Positions 5,769 to 12,187 of a stretch of DNA of 28,864 nt are shown piece after piece. Below the pieces are notes generated by a model. That model did no database searches. It was not told the origin of the DNA and saw nothing but the letters and a program-made list of their open reading frames with translations. Positions within the stretch are counted from its first letter, which is position 1. Each line of letters starts with the position of its first letter. This DNA is from a virus. A program made the translations under genes and the position numbers. The stretch is taken from positions 1-28,864 of IMG/VR virus record IMGVR_UViG_3300034104_000619; one strand, 5' to 3'.

Positions 5769-6271
5769 CAGAACGCCACGCCGACTGGATTCGGATGGCA
5801 AAGAGTTTTGGTGCGGACTACGATACCGCCCAAGACCTCGTTCAAGATATGTACATAAGATTGTACACGTATGTAAAGGACTTTGAGAAGATCCGCTATG
5901 GCGAAGAACCCAACACGTTCTTTGTTTATATTACATTACGGAACCTTTACTTGCGCCAGCAGCAACAGGCGGCCAAATTCGTATCTATTGAAGAGTTTGA
6001 CGATATAGACGAAATGCACGACCTCGATTCTGACTTGGCCTTTACGGAATTAGCCGAAGCAGTAAAGGGCGAAATCTCTAGATGGGATTGGTACGATAAC
6101 AAGCTATTCACCCTGTACCACGATTCAAACGTTTCAATGCGTAAGTTGTCTAACGACACCAAAATAAGTTTACGTTCAATTTATCATACGTTAAAAAATG
6201 GCAGAGAACGAATTAAAAGCAACTGCGAAGCCGAGTACCAAACGTGGTCGAAAGCCAAAAGGTCTCGGTGA
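5744..6271 (+). CDS. sigma-70-like (ECF-type) RNA polymerase sigma factor
   Basis: This 175-residue protein has two regions of a small sigma factor. A region 2-like part lies at about 20-75 (DYDTAQDLVQDMYIRLYTY, then FFVYITLRNLYLRQQQQ). A region 4-like helix-turn-helix lies at about 125-158 (SMRKLSNDTKISLRSIYHTL). An acidic linker (EEFDDIDEMHDLDSD) joins them. It would bind host core RNA polymerase and redirect it to phage promoters. Which promoters cannot be read from the sequence. It overlaps the neighbours on both sides, so it belongs to the helicase transcript, which suits a middle-gene switch to late transcription. Confidence 0.78.
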   Translation: MGELLERLAERHADWIRMAKSFGADYDTAQDLVQDMYIRLYTYVKDFEKIRYGEEPNTFFVYITLRNLYLRQQQQAAKFVSIEEFDDIDEMHDLDSDLAFTELAEAVKGEISRWDWYDNKLFTLYHDSNVSMRKLSNDTKISLRSIYHTLKNGRERIKSNCEAEYQTWSKAKRSR

Positions 6272-6626
6272 TCGCATCGAGCAGTTTACCGAAGCCACTG
6301 GCATCAAGGCAGTAGTCGATTGGTTTAGCGATACTACTGGCGTGGACTGCGGATGCGAAGCTCGCAAGGAGAAGCTCAACAGATTATTCCCAAGCAAGAA
6401 TCCAAAATGCTTGGAACAGAACGAATACGAATGGCTTACCGAGTTCTATGCACGGTACAAGTCCTCAATGAGTTCACAAGACCAGAAGCAAATCGCAAAG
6501 ATTCACGCCCGCATTTTTAACCACGCCTACCACATCCCCTGCGGTTGCAATCCTAAACTTTGGAAGCAATGGATTGAGGAACTGCGTAGCGTCTACTCCG
6601 AGTATGACGGAACGGCAGCTGTTTGA
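6198..6626 (+). CDS. hypothetical protein with AT-hook-like start and CGC motifs
   Basis: This 142-residue protein has a basic N-terminal stretch STKRGRKPKGLG that resembles an AT-hook, a minor-groove DNA contact. Two Cys-Gly-Cys motifs follow (VDCGCEARKEKLNRLFPSKN at about 50-69, and HIPCGCNPKLW near 113-123), with a further Cys in PKCLEQ. The cysteines could bind a metal. The gene overlaps the sigma-like gene by 74 bases and the next gene by 23. It may work with the sigma-like factor, for instance as a transcription partner. That is a guess from position. Confidence 0.7.
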   Translation: MAENELKATAKPSTKRGRKPKGLGDRIEQFTEATGIKAVVDWFSDTTGVDCGCEARKEKLNRLFPSKNPKCLEQNEYEWLTEFYARYKSSMSSQDQKQIAKIHARIFNHAYHIPCGCNPKLWKQWIEELRSVYSEYDGTAAV

Positions 6627-7002
6627 GTTCTTAAAAGAACGATTCCTGCCTGACTTGGAAATGAGCGAGGAGCCAATGTCGCACTGGGATTGCTACTCGG
6701 CCCAATGGGCCTTTGACATTGAGTTAAAATGCAGGCGCAGCCATTACGATACCTTGCTCATTGAGAAAATGAAGTACGATAACTTGCTTGCTCGTTCGGC
6801 AAGATTCGAGACCAACCCTATTTATATTAATTCTACCCCTGTTGGTATTTATGTTTTCCGATTGGCTGACTTGCAAATTAACTGGGAGACAAAACGAATG
6901 CCCGCAACAACCGACTTCGCAAAGACGTACAAGGTTGACAAGGTGGTAGGGTTCCTAAACGTAAACCAAGCAAAACAAATCTATGCCTTTACCAACCCCT
7001 AA
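6604..7002 (+). CDS. putative PD-(D/E)XK-type nuclease
   Basis: The 132-residue protein starts at ATG 6604. Residues 29-42 (DCYSAQWAFDIELK) hold an aspartate followed by E-x-K (E40, K42), the shape of a PD-(D/E)XK nuclease active site. A basic strand and helix follow (CRRSHYDTLLIEKMKYDNL), as in resolvase-like members. Beta strands follow (NPIYINSTPVGIYVFRL). The family match is by motif only. It would suit processing of replication or recombination intermediates beside the other DNA enzymes. It overlaps the genes on both sides. Confidence 0.55.
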   Translation: MTERQLFEFLKERFLPDLEMSEEPMSHWDCYSAQWAFDIELKCRRSHYDTLLIEKMKYDNLLARSARFETNPIYINSTPVGIYVFRLADLQINWETKRMPATTDFAKTYKVDKVVGFLNVNQAKQIYAFTNP

Positions 7003-7123
7003 AGCCAAAGAAGACCAGAAGGAGTTTATCAATCGTTGCGTCACAGACGACACAATGATAACTGAATACCCTCGGAAAGACCAGCGATTAGCGGTATGCT
7101 ACACCCAATGGAAAAATAAATAG
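6983..7123 (+). CDS. small conserved phage protein (FINRC/AVCYTQW motif)
   Basis: This 46-residue gene starts at ATG 6983 and ends at the terminator. The protein reads MPLPTPKAKEDQKEFINRCV, followed by a variable part and QRLAVCYTQWKNK. This two-cysteine pattern (a Cys in FINRC, then a Cys in AVCYxQW) is a short conserved module seen in many phages, sometimes as a separate gene and sometimes fused to head proteins. Its function is not established. It is the last gene of the 3780-7123 transcript. Confidence 0.7.
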   Translation: MPLPTPKAKEDQKEFINRCVTDDTMITEYPRKDQRLAVCYTQWKNK

Positions 7124-7144
7124 TCCTTCGGGGCTATTTTTTTT
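7119..7144 (+). terminator. intrinsic terminator after the helicase-sigma operon
   Basis: AATAGTCC and GGGCTATT pair (one G-T wobble) around a TTCG loop and run into T8. The stop codon of the preceding gene lies inside the stem, so termination follows translation end directly. Confidence 0.9.
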
Positions 7145-7153
7145 GTCTCAATG

Positions 7154-7182
7154 TTGTATGTGTTGAAAATTTTATATCTTTG
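7154..7182 (+). promoter_or_regulatory. Bacteroidota-type promoter for the 7205-9623 operon
   Basis: TTG at 7154-7156, an 18-base spacer and TATCTTTG at 7175-7182 match the consensus. It lies directly after a terminator. The transcript leader contains AAACACACACAC just before the ATG at 7205. Confidence 0.82.
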
Positions 7183-7204
7183 GTGAACATTAAACACACA
7201 CACA

Positions 7205-7333
7205 ATGAAAAACAAACTGATTAACTGGTTCCAAGACGTGACCGTATGGCTCGCTTGGTACTTGATTGTAAGCACAGCGTTGCTTGCCATTTTTATTGTT
7301 CCATCCTACATCGCACAAGTGCTATGCAAGTAA
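7205..7333 (+). CDS. small single-span membrane protein
   Basis: The gene is the first ATG after the promoter at 7154-7182. Its 42-residue product has a short amphipathic start (MKNKLINWFQDVT) and one long hydrophobic helix (about residues 14-40, LAWYLIVSTALLAIFIVPS), so it should be an inner-membrane protein. It overlaps the next gene by 10 bases. The role is unknown; small early membrane proteins of phages are sometimes exclusion or host-takeover factors. Confidence 0.6.
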   Translation: MKNKLINWFQDVTVWLAWYLIVSTALLAIFIVPSYIAQVLCK

Positions 7334-7596
7334 CCTACACCGACCTTATGTACGAGGCCGAGAACCAAGGTCTTGCACCCGAAGACATCGCAGGCGACTA
7401 CTTCGATGTATTTGCCGCTTGGGCAGGATTCAAAACCGTACAAGATATGTTTAGCTGGCGTTTAGAAGTTGTCGATGCTTACGGCATTGGTGACATTGAC
7501 CAGCACCCTTACCAGCCAGCAATGGTTGAGGGCTTCAACTGGGAGCCGTTGTACGAGCGAGCAATGGAGCAGGACTTTAATTACCTACATTTTTGA
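7324..7596 (+). CDS. hypothetical acidic protein
   Basis: This 90-residue protein starts at ATG 7324 overlapping the small membrane gene. It is acidic and rich in aromatic residues (YFDVFAAWAGFKTVQDMFSW; FNWEPLYERAMEQDFNYLHF). There are no cysteines, membrane segments or catalytic motifs. The acidity and size are like those of DNA-mimic or inhibitor proteins, but that is only an impression. It precedes a helix-turn-helix gene by one base. Confidence 0.6.
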   Translation: MQVTYTDLMYEAENQGLAPEDIAGDYFDVFAAWAGFKTVQDMFSWRLEVVDAYGIGDIDQHPYQPAMVEGFNWEPLYERAMEQDFNYLHF

Positions 7597-7597
7597 T

Positions 7598-7828
7598 ATG
7601 AATCAACACAGAATGTATCGGGTATTTCAGTTGATTAACGAACTGCAATCTGGCGAAAACAAATCCCGTAACCACTTGGCCAAGACGCTGAAGATAACCG
7701 TCCGCTCCGTGTACCGATACCTTGAACTTTTGGAGCAAGTAGGGTTAAAGGTAGAGAAGGACGAACGAGGTAAATTCTTTTTGACAAACGACATTAATTC
7801 AATACTTAAAAAAAATGACAACTGTTGA
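7598..7828 (+). CDS. small winged-helix (HTH_11-like) DNA-binding protein
   Basis: This 76-residue protein begins at ATG 7598 and consists of a single helix-turn-helix domain. SRNHLAKTLKITVRSVYRYL gives the recognition helix region, and LLEQVGLKVEKDERGKFFL gives the wing. The arrangement matches the N-terminal domain of DeoR/WYL-type regulators (HTH_11), without the effector domain. It could control early phage promoters. It overlaps the next small gene by 14 bases. Confidence 0.75.
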   Translation: MNQHRMYRVFQLINELQSGENKSRNHLAKTLKITVRSVYRYLELLEQVGLKVEKDERGKFFLTNDINSILKKNDNC

Positions 7829-7976
7829 GTATATGTACTTGCTAATTAAGCAGTACGGAACTGAAATCCCACAAGAGGAAATCGACAAGGCAATTAACTT
7901 CGAGTCGATGCGTATGGACACCGCTTGGAATAATGGCGGAGTAGCAGCACACGAACGAATTAAAAAAATGCTATGA
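7815..7976 (+). CDS. small hypothetical protein
   Basis: This 53-residue gene overlaps the HTH gene by 14 bases and the nuclease gene by 4 (ATGA). The product (MTTVEYMYLLIKQYGTEIPQ at the start) is helical, with an acidic middle and a basic end (HERIKKML). No family is recognised. The two overlaps support it as coding. Confidence 0.6.
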   Translation: MTTVEYMYLLIKQYGTEIPQEEIDKAINFESMRMDTAWNNGGVAAHERIKKML

Positions 7977-8752
7977 AAATAATTGAACTGTTAGACGGTA
8001 GCACTTGGGATAGGGCAACCGTTATGGAGAAAATGATGGACGATTCGTTTTACTACGGCTACCTTTCAAAGGCCGCCCTTTCGTCCTCGGCTTGTAAACT
8101 ACTACTCCAGTCACCAAAGACGTACCACTACGTCACGAAGTATGGCCAAGAAGAATCCGATGCCTTCTCGGTAGGGCGTTTGGTTCACTTAATGGCCTTG
8201 GAACCGCACCGAGTAGAGGAGTACGATATTATTGACGTACAGAGCAAGAATACGAATATATGGAAGGAGGCCAAAGCAAGAGGCGGCCAAATAATCACCA
8301 AGAAGGAATACAACGAAGCAAGACGCATCGCAGATGCCCTGTTGCGAAACGAACACGTCCTCGGTTACATTCAAGGTTGCCAATTTGAGGTTCCTGCTAT
8401 TGGAACGATAGAGGGCATACCTTTCCGAGCAAAAGCCGACATATTAGGCGACAACTTTATTGCAGATCTAAAAACCACTACCGACTTACGTGCGTTTCCT
8501 TATTCAGCAAAGAAGTACGGTTACGACTTGCAAGCGTATATCTACACTCGGCTCTTTGGGGTGCCTATTGATAAATTTATATTTATTGCAATCGACAAGG
8601 CGAGCTTGGACGTGGGCATTTACACTATTAGCCCTGCATTTGTAGAAGAAGGCGAAAAGAAGTTGCAAGAGGCAATTTCCATATACAAGGAGTTCTTTAT
8701 GGGTGTGGACGAGCCAGAGTTAGACAACTACACTATTGTTGGGCAGTTATGA
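7973..8752 (+). CDS. RecE/Cas4-like PD-(D/E)XK exonuclease
   Basis: This 259-residue protein has the order of motifs of the RecB/AddB/RecE nuclease superfamily: GRLVH with H72, an acidic E139 region, D156 in FRAKADILG, and D165-L-K167 in FIADLKTTT. The QxxxY motif follows as YDLQAYIY (Q187). It fits the phage exonuclease-8-like family that resects double-stranded ends for recombination. An annealing partner (RecT, Erf or Bet) is not recognisable in the window; the SSB-like protein may be used instead. The gene is tightly packed between two small genes. Confidence 0.85.
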   Translation: MKIIELLDGSTWDRATVMEKMMDDSFYYGYLSKAALSSSACKLLLQSPKTYHYVTKYGQEESDAFSVGRLVHLMALEPHRVEEYDIIDVQSKNTNIWKEAKARGGQIITKKEYNEARRIADALLRNEHVLGYIQGCQFEVPAIGTIEGIPFRAKADILGDNFIADLKTTTDLRAFPYSAKKYGYDLQAYIYTRLFGVPIDKFIFIAIDKASLDVGIYTISPAFVEEGEKKLQEAISIYKEFFMGVDEPELDNYTIVGQL

Positions 8753-8904
8753 CCGATATAACCAAATGCACAGGCAGGGGCTGCGACCTTCGGGAAACGT
8801 GTTACCGATTCACGGCTACCGCTGGTATGCTTCAATCCTACTTTATGACCTCGCCAATTAAAAAGGGTGAATGCGAAATGTATTGGGACACCAGCGAGAA
8901 ATGA
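8749..8904 (+). CDS. small Cys-rich, possibly zinc-binding protein
   Basis: The 51-residue product starts MTDITKCTGRGCDLRETCYR and has a fourth cysteine in KKGECEMYW. Cysteines at 7, 12, 18 and 42 are spaced as in a small treble-clef or zinc ribbon. An aromatic and basic middle (YRFTATAGMLQSYF) could touch nucleic acid. It overlaps the nuclease gene and the following gene by 4 bases each. It may be a partner of the nuclease; function is not known. Confidence 0.7.
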   Translation: MTDITKCTGRGCDLRETCYRFTATAGMLQSYFMTSPIKKGECEMYWDTSEK

Positions 8905-9050
8905 AAACACCAATCCAAGAGCTAATCGCTTGCTACAAGACGTTAGACGAAATCACGGCCATAATTGAATCCGAGAATAGTCGCATAACAGCAGAGATGA
9001 GATTGAGCGAGATTGAAGCCACAATCAAAAACCTATTTCAAAACGTTTAA
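8901..9050 (+). CDS. small coiled-coil protein
   Basis: This 49-residue product is almost entirely helical (ELIACYKTLDEITAIIESEN and MRLSEIEATIKNLFQNV). It has heptad-like hydrophobic spacing, so a short coiled coil is likely. It starts at an ATGA overlap with the Cys-rich gene. No function can be assigned. Confidence 0.55.
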   Translation: MKTPIQELIACYKTLDEITAIIESENSRITAEMRLSEIEATIKNLFQNV

Positions 9051-9062
9051 CACCAACGAGGA

Positions 9063-9284
9063 ATGAAAGCCATTATTGAATACAGTCTGCCAGAAGACCA
9101 GATAGAGTTTGATATGGCAACAAACGGCCACAAAATGCACTCCGTCCTTTGGGATTTAGACCAATGGCTGCGTAGTAAAACCAAGTACGCACCAGACGGA
9201 ACCTCGGAAGGTGAATTGAAGGCGTACTATGCGTGCCGTGACCAACTGCGGGAATTAATAAACGAGAACAATATAAACTTATGA
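9063..9284 (+). CDS. conserved phage hypothetical protein
   Basis: This 73-residue protein begins MKAIIEYSLPEDQIEFDMAT and continues with the segment VLWDLDQWLRSKTKY and a helical end (ACRDQLRELINENN). The sequence has the look of a small family found in many phages with the pattern EYxLPE, then W-D-x-D-x-x-LR, then L-x-x-x-IN-E-N. No biochemical role is established. It is separated by 12 bases from the upstream gene and overlaps the next by 4. Confidence 0.7.
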   Translation: MKAIIEYSLPEDQIEFDMATNGHKMHSVLWDLDQWLRSKTKYAPDGTSEGELKAYYACRDQLRELINENNINL

Positions 9285-9421
9285 GCTGCGCTAATTACAC
9301 TTATGTAGAAGACGAGGAGGAGAAACGCCTCCGTATTATTATTCGTAACGGAAATTCTGGAGAACATTATGAAGAATCACACGAAGATTTACCTCAAAGC
9401 GATGGGGTTAAGCCCTGTTGA
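9281..9421 (+). CDS. small hypothetical protein overlapping the HNH gene
   Basis: The frame starts at an ATGA overlap (9281) and gives a 46-residue acidic product (MSCANYTYVEDEEEKRLRII at the start). It ends at 9421, 53 bases inside the HNH gene, which is a long overlap. The coupled start favours a real gene. The overlap leaves doubt that the full C-terminus matters. Confidence 0.5.
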   Translation: MSCANYTYVEDEEEKRLRIIIRNGNSGEHYEESHEDLPQSDGVKPC

Positions 9422-9623
9422 GTTTATCCCTTGCGAGGTTTGCAACAGGCGAGCCGTGGACATACACCATATCGAACCAAGGGGAATGGGTGGCAGCAAG
9501 AGCCGAGACGTAATAGAAAATCTAATGGCTCTATGCCGTGAATGCCACCACGAAGCCGACTTTGGTGTTGAGTTATCCAAGGACTTCTTGAAGGCCGTAC
9601 ATTTGAAAAAAATACCTCAATGA
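9369..9623 (+). CDS. HNH endonuclease
   Basis: This 84-residue protein has the core of an HNH nuclease: a CEVC knuckle (C22, C25), VDIHHIEPRGMGGSKS with H33-H34, the N51 of IENLMAL, and CRECHHEAD (C56, C59, H60, H61). Two CxxC pairs would bind a structural zinc, and the HNH residues a catalytic metal. It is stand-alone and short. Such proteins are either packaging-associated nucleases near terminase or mobile endonucleases. The accessory cassette starts directly after it, so a role in mobility of that cassette is conceivable. Confidence 0.88.
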   Translation: MKNHTKIYLKAMGLSPVEFIPCEVCNRRAVDIHHIEPRGMGGSKSRDVIENLMALCRECHHEADFGVELSKDFLKAVHLKKIPQ

Positions 9624-10156
9624 TTCATATCGTTACCCCTTGCTCACGACCAGAAAACCTCGAACACTTGCGGGAGTCGATTCCTGCTGGTTGCAGTTGG
9701 ACGGTCTTTATGGACTACTCGACCAAAAAGAAAGAAGTACCGAAAGGGGTTAAGGTGGTGCGGTCTAACCTTGGCGGGGCCTTTGGCAACCCATTACGAA
9801 ATATGGCACTTGACTACTTGCAAGCGTCCGCAAGCGATAACGACTACATTTACATATTGGACGACGATAACATAATACACCCGAACTGGTACGAAGCCGT
9901 CAAGGATAGCACCGAGGACTTTGTAAACTGGGCGCAATGCTTCCGCAACGGAGACCCACGCCTTCACGCTACCGAATCGCCACGGGTAGGAACAATCGAC
10001 ACGGCCTCTTATATGGCTCGGCTTGGGTTTATCGGCAAAGCAAGATTCGAGTACAGATACGAAGCAGACGGACTGTTTGCACAGGAGCTTATGACACGTA
10101 ACCCAAAGATTAAGACGTACCAAGACTATCTTTGTTACTACAACTATTTAAGATGA
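9620..10156 (+). CDS. GT-A-type glycosyltransferase
   Basis: The 178-residue protein resembles a short family 2-like glycosyltransferase: MIHIVTPCSRPENL at the start, a central IYILDDDNIIHPNWYE with the metal-binding DxD (D81-D83), and an acceptor-side segment with D150. It would move a sugar from a nucleotide-sugar to an acceptor that cannot be deduced. It overlaps the HNH gene and the next glycosyltransferase by 4 bases each, opening a five-gene cassette with the Mom-like enzyme. DNA bases, capsid or host surface glycans are all possible targets. Confidence 0.8.
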   Translation: MIHIVTPCSRPENLEHLRESIPAGCSWTVFMDYSTKKKEVPKGVKVVRSNLGGAFGNPLRNMALDYLQASASDNDYIYILDDDNIIHPNWYEAVKDSTEDFVNWAQCFRNGDPRLHATESPRVGTIDTASYMARLGFIGKARFEYRYEADGLFAQELMTRNPKIKTYQDYLCYYNYLR

Positions 10157-11118
10157 GGCCAAGCGTACTTTGTATCGGTGACGAAAATTCTGGCGTGGTT
10201 TACCACCGCATATACAAGCCCCTAACTCTACTCAAAGAGAAGGGGCTTATTGATTTTCAAATAATCAATTACAAGCAGGAGGTACAGCCCGACAACTGGG
10301 AAGGAATTACGCACGTTATATTTTCTAGAGCAGTTCCTTTTTCTGGCGAGTCGTTCGCTAACTTTTTTGCCATCTGCAAGCAGTCAGGTAAGAAGGTTAT
10401 CATTGATAACGACGACTGGTGGCACTTGGCGTTAGACCACCCCTCCAAAGTCACCTACGACAAAGCAGGACTCGAACACCGTATAAGGAACTCTATGTAC
10501 TTCGCAGACGAGGTGTGGACAACGCAAAAGTATTTAGCCGATAAAATCAAGAAGCTCAATAAAAACGTAGTTATCATTCCCAACGGCCTAGACCCCGCAG
10601 ACCCGCAATGGCAAATCACACGGGATCCGTCAGAGGAGATGCGCTTTGGTTACGTTGCGGGCATAAGCCACCTACCAGACCTTACGCAAAACAATATAGA
10701 CCTTTCAACGGTGGAATCTTACGTTGCCGATATTGGCGGCTACGTTGAAGCAAGCCGAGCAAGATACAAGCTCCAAACAATGCCCCCGAACGAATACGGA
10801 GCAATGTACCAAGCGTTTGACGTTGCACTCGCTCCACTTATCCCAAGTGAGTTCAACCGCTGCAAATCGAACTTAAAGATGGTAGAGGCGGGATTCGCTG
10901 GTTGTGCGTTAATTATTAGTGACGTAGCACCCTATGCCCAACACCTAACCGACAAGAACTGCGTAAAGGTTGCCCATAAAGGCGACTGGAACAAAGCAAT
11001 ACGAGAACTAACAATAGACAAAGCGTTTGATATTGCAATGCAACTGCACGAGGATATGACAACCAAATTCAATATACACGACTTTAACGACATTCGTTTA
11101 GAACGCCTGCTGAAATGA
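10153..11118 (+). CDS. GT-B-type glycosyltransferase
   Basis: The start is ATG 10153 (321 residues), overlapping the GT-A gene by 4 bases; an upstream TTG would lie inside that gene. The protein has two Rossmann-like halves. The N-terminal half holds ITHVIFSRA and KVIIDNDDWW, followed by VVIIPNGLD at the hinge. The C-terminal donor-binding part is FDVALAPLIPSEFNRCKSNL and MVEAGFAGCALIISD, as in families 1 and 4. The paired GT-A and GT-B enzymes suggest a two-step sugar addition. The acceptor is unknown. Confidence 0.82.
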   Translation: MRPSVLCIGDENSGVVYHRIYKPLTLLKEKGLIDFQIINYKQEVQPDNWEGITHVIFSRAVPFSGESFANFFAICKQSGKKVIIDNDDWWHLALDHPSKVTYDKAGLEHRIRNSMYFADEVWTTQKYLADKIKKLNKNVVIIPNGLDPADPQWQITRDPSEEMRFGYVAGISHLPDLTQNNIDLSTVESYVADIGGYVEASRARYKLQTMPPNEYGAMYQAFDVALAPLIPSEFNRCKSNLKMVEAGFAGCALIISDVAPYAQHLTDKNCVKVAHKGDWNKAIRELTIDKAFDIAMQLHEDMTTKFNIHDFNDIRLERLLK

Positions 11119-11642
11119 AACACTACCAAGATATAGACGGCTGGTTTAACCACAAAGCAGCATACGACTACCTAATATCCCAAATGCCAGAGGGAGGTAC
11201 ATTCGTGGAACTTGGTGCTTGGCTTGGTAAGTCCTCGGCCTACCTATGCGACAAAGCAACAGACAAACAAATAACAATCATTGACACTTGGAAGGGTTCA
11301 CCAAACGAACTCACCACAACACACAAGCTGGCGACAGAGGAAAACATATACGATCTGTTTAAGGCCAATATGGGAGACCGCAATTACAAATCCATTAAGG
11401 CCACTTCTAAAGCCGCTTCCAAGAAGTTTGCAGACGAATCTTTGGACGTTGTGTTTATCGACCTAACGCATACCTACGAAGCCGTAAAGGAGGATATTGC
11501 CCTATGGCTACCCAAAGTAAAGAAAGGCGGATATTTAGCAGGAGACGACTACCACGAGAACTGGCAGGGAGTAATTCAAGCGGTGGACGAGTTACTACCG
11601 AATCGTATCTTGATTGCTGACTGCTGGTTGTATTGTAAATAA
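11115..11642 (+). CDS. class I SAM-dependent methyltransferase
   Basis: This 175-residue protein fits the Methyltransf_24/TylF-like group of class I enzymes. FVELGAWLGKSSAYL (30-44) is motif I for S-adenosylmethionine, ITIIDTW is the second strand, and VVFIDLTHTYEAVKEDIALW and KGGYLAGDDYHE form the later motifs. Enzymes of this type often methylate sugars or small molecules, which fits its place after two glycosyltransferases (4-base overlap). A modified sugar cap on DNA or virion is a reasonable inference. Direct DNA methylation is less likely because no NPPY- or PC-type motif is present. Confidence 0.82.
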   Translation: MKHYQDIDGWFNHKAAYDYLISQMPEGGTFVELGAWLGKSSAYLCDKATDKQITIIDTWKGSPNELTTTHKLATEENIYDLFKANMGDRNYKSIKATSKAASKKFADESLDVVFIDLTHTYEAVKEDIALWLPKVKKGGYLAGDDYHENWQGVIQAVDELLPNRILIADCWLYCK

Positions 11643-11653
11643 AATAAAAAGGA

Positions 11654-12187
11654 ATGCAAATAGTACCAATTACCCAAGTGGTTCCCAATACGAGCAACCC
11701 ACGAATTATCAAAGACGATAAATTCAAAAAGCTCGTAAAGTCAATTAAGGAGTTCCCCGAGATGCTAAACCTTCGTCCTATTGTTGTGGATGCGGATATG
11801 GTGGTACTCGGAGGGAATATGCGTTTGAAGGCGTGCCAAGCCGCAGGGCTTACCGAGGTGCCTATTATTGTTGCCGACCAGTTAACACCAGAGCAGCAGG
11901 CGGAGTTCATAATCAAAGACAACGTTGGCTTCGGTGAATGGGACTGGGACTTATTAGCAAACGAATGGGACGAGACGCTTCTCCAAGAATGGGGTCTTGA
12001 CTTACCTATTTTTTTAGCGGAGCCGTCCCACGATGAGTTAATTGGTGAGGAGAAGGGAAAGCCAGCGACTATGAAAATAACCTTTGATAGTCCAGAGCAA
12101 TTACAAAAAGCGGAGATAGATATACAAGAGATTTTAGATAGAAAGTATCAAGGGGCTTATTTTTCAGTTAGTGCTGGGGAGTTATGA
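11654..12187 (+). CDS. ParB/sulfiredoxin-like domain protein
   Basis: The 177-residue protein has an N-terminal ParB-like fold: VVPNTSNPRIIK, LRPIVVDADMVVLGGNMRLKA (GGNMR at 53-57), and LTEVPIIVADQLT. KDNVGFGEWDWDLLANEWD and a WGLDLP tail follow, as seen in ParB-like domains fused to phage DNA methylases. No methylase domain follows here; the next gene, 4 bases overlapping, is the Mom-like enzyme. ParB-type domains of this group bind nucleotides and DNA. It is likely the partner that guides or supports the modification enzyme, by position and family logic only. Confidence 0.82.
   Translation: MQIVPITQVVPNTSNPRIIKDDKFKKLVKSIKEFPEMLNLRPIVVDADMVVLGGNMRLKACQAAGLTEVPIIVADQLTPEQQAEFIIKDNVGFGEWDWDLLANEWDETLLQEWGLDLPIFLAEPSHDELIGEEKGKPATMKITFDSPEQLQKAEIDIQEILDRKYQGAYFSVSAGEL

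Noticed and set aside
10127-10134. TATCTTTG match to the -7 promoter box inside the GT-A gene
   Set aside because: No TTG or TTTG lies at the right distance upstream, and it is inside coding sequence 18 bases before an overlapping start.
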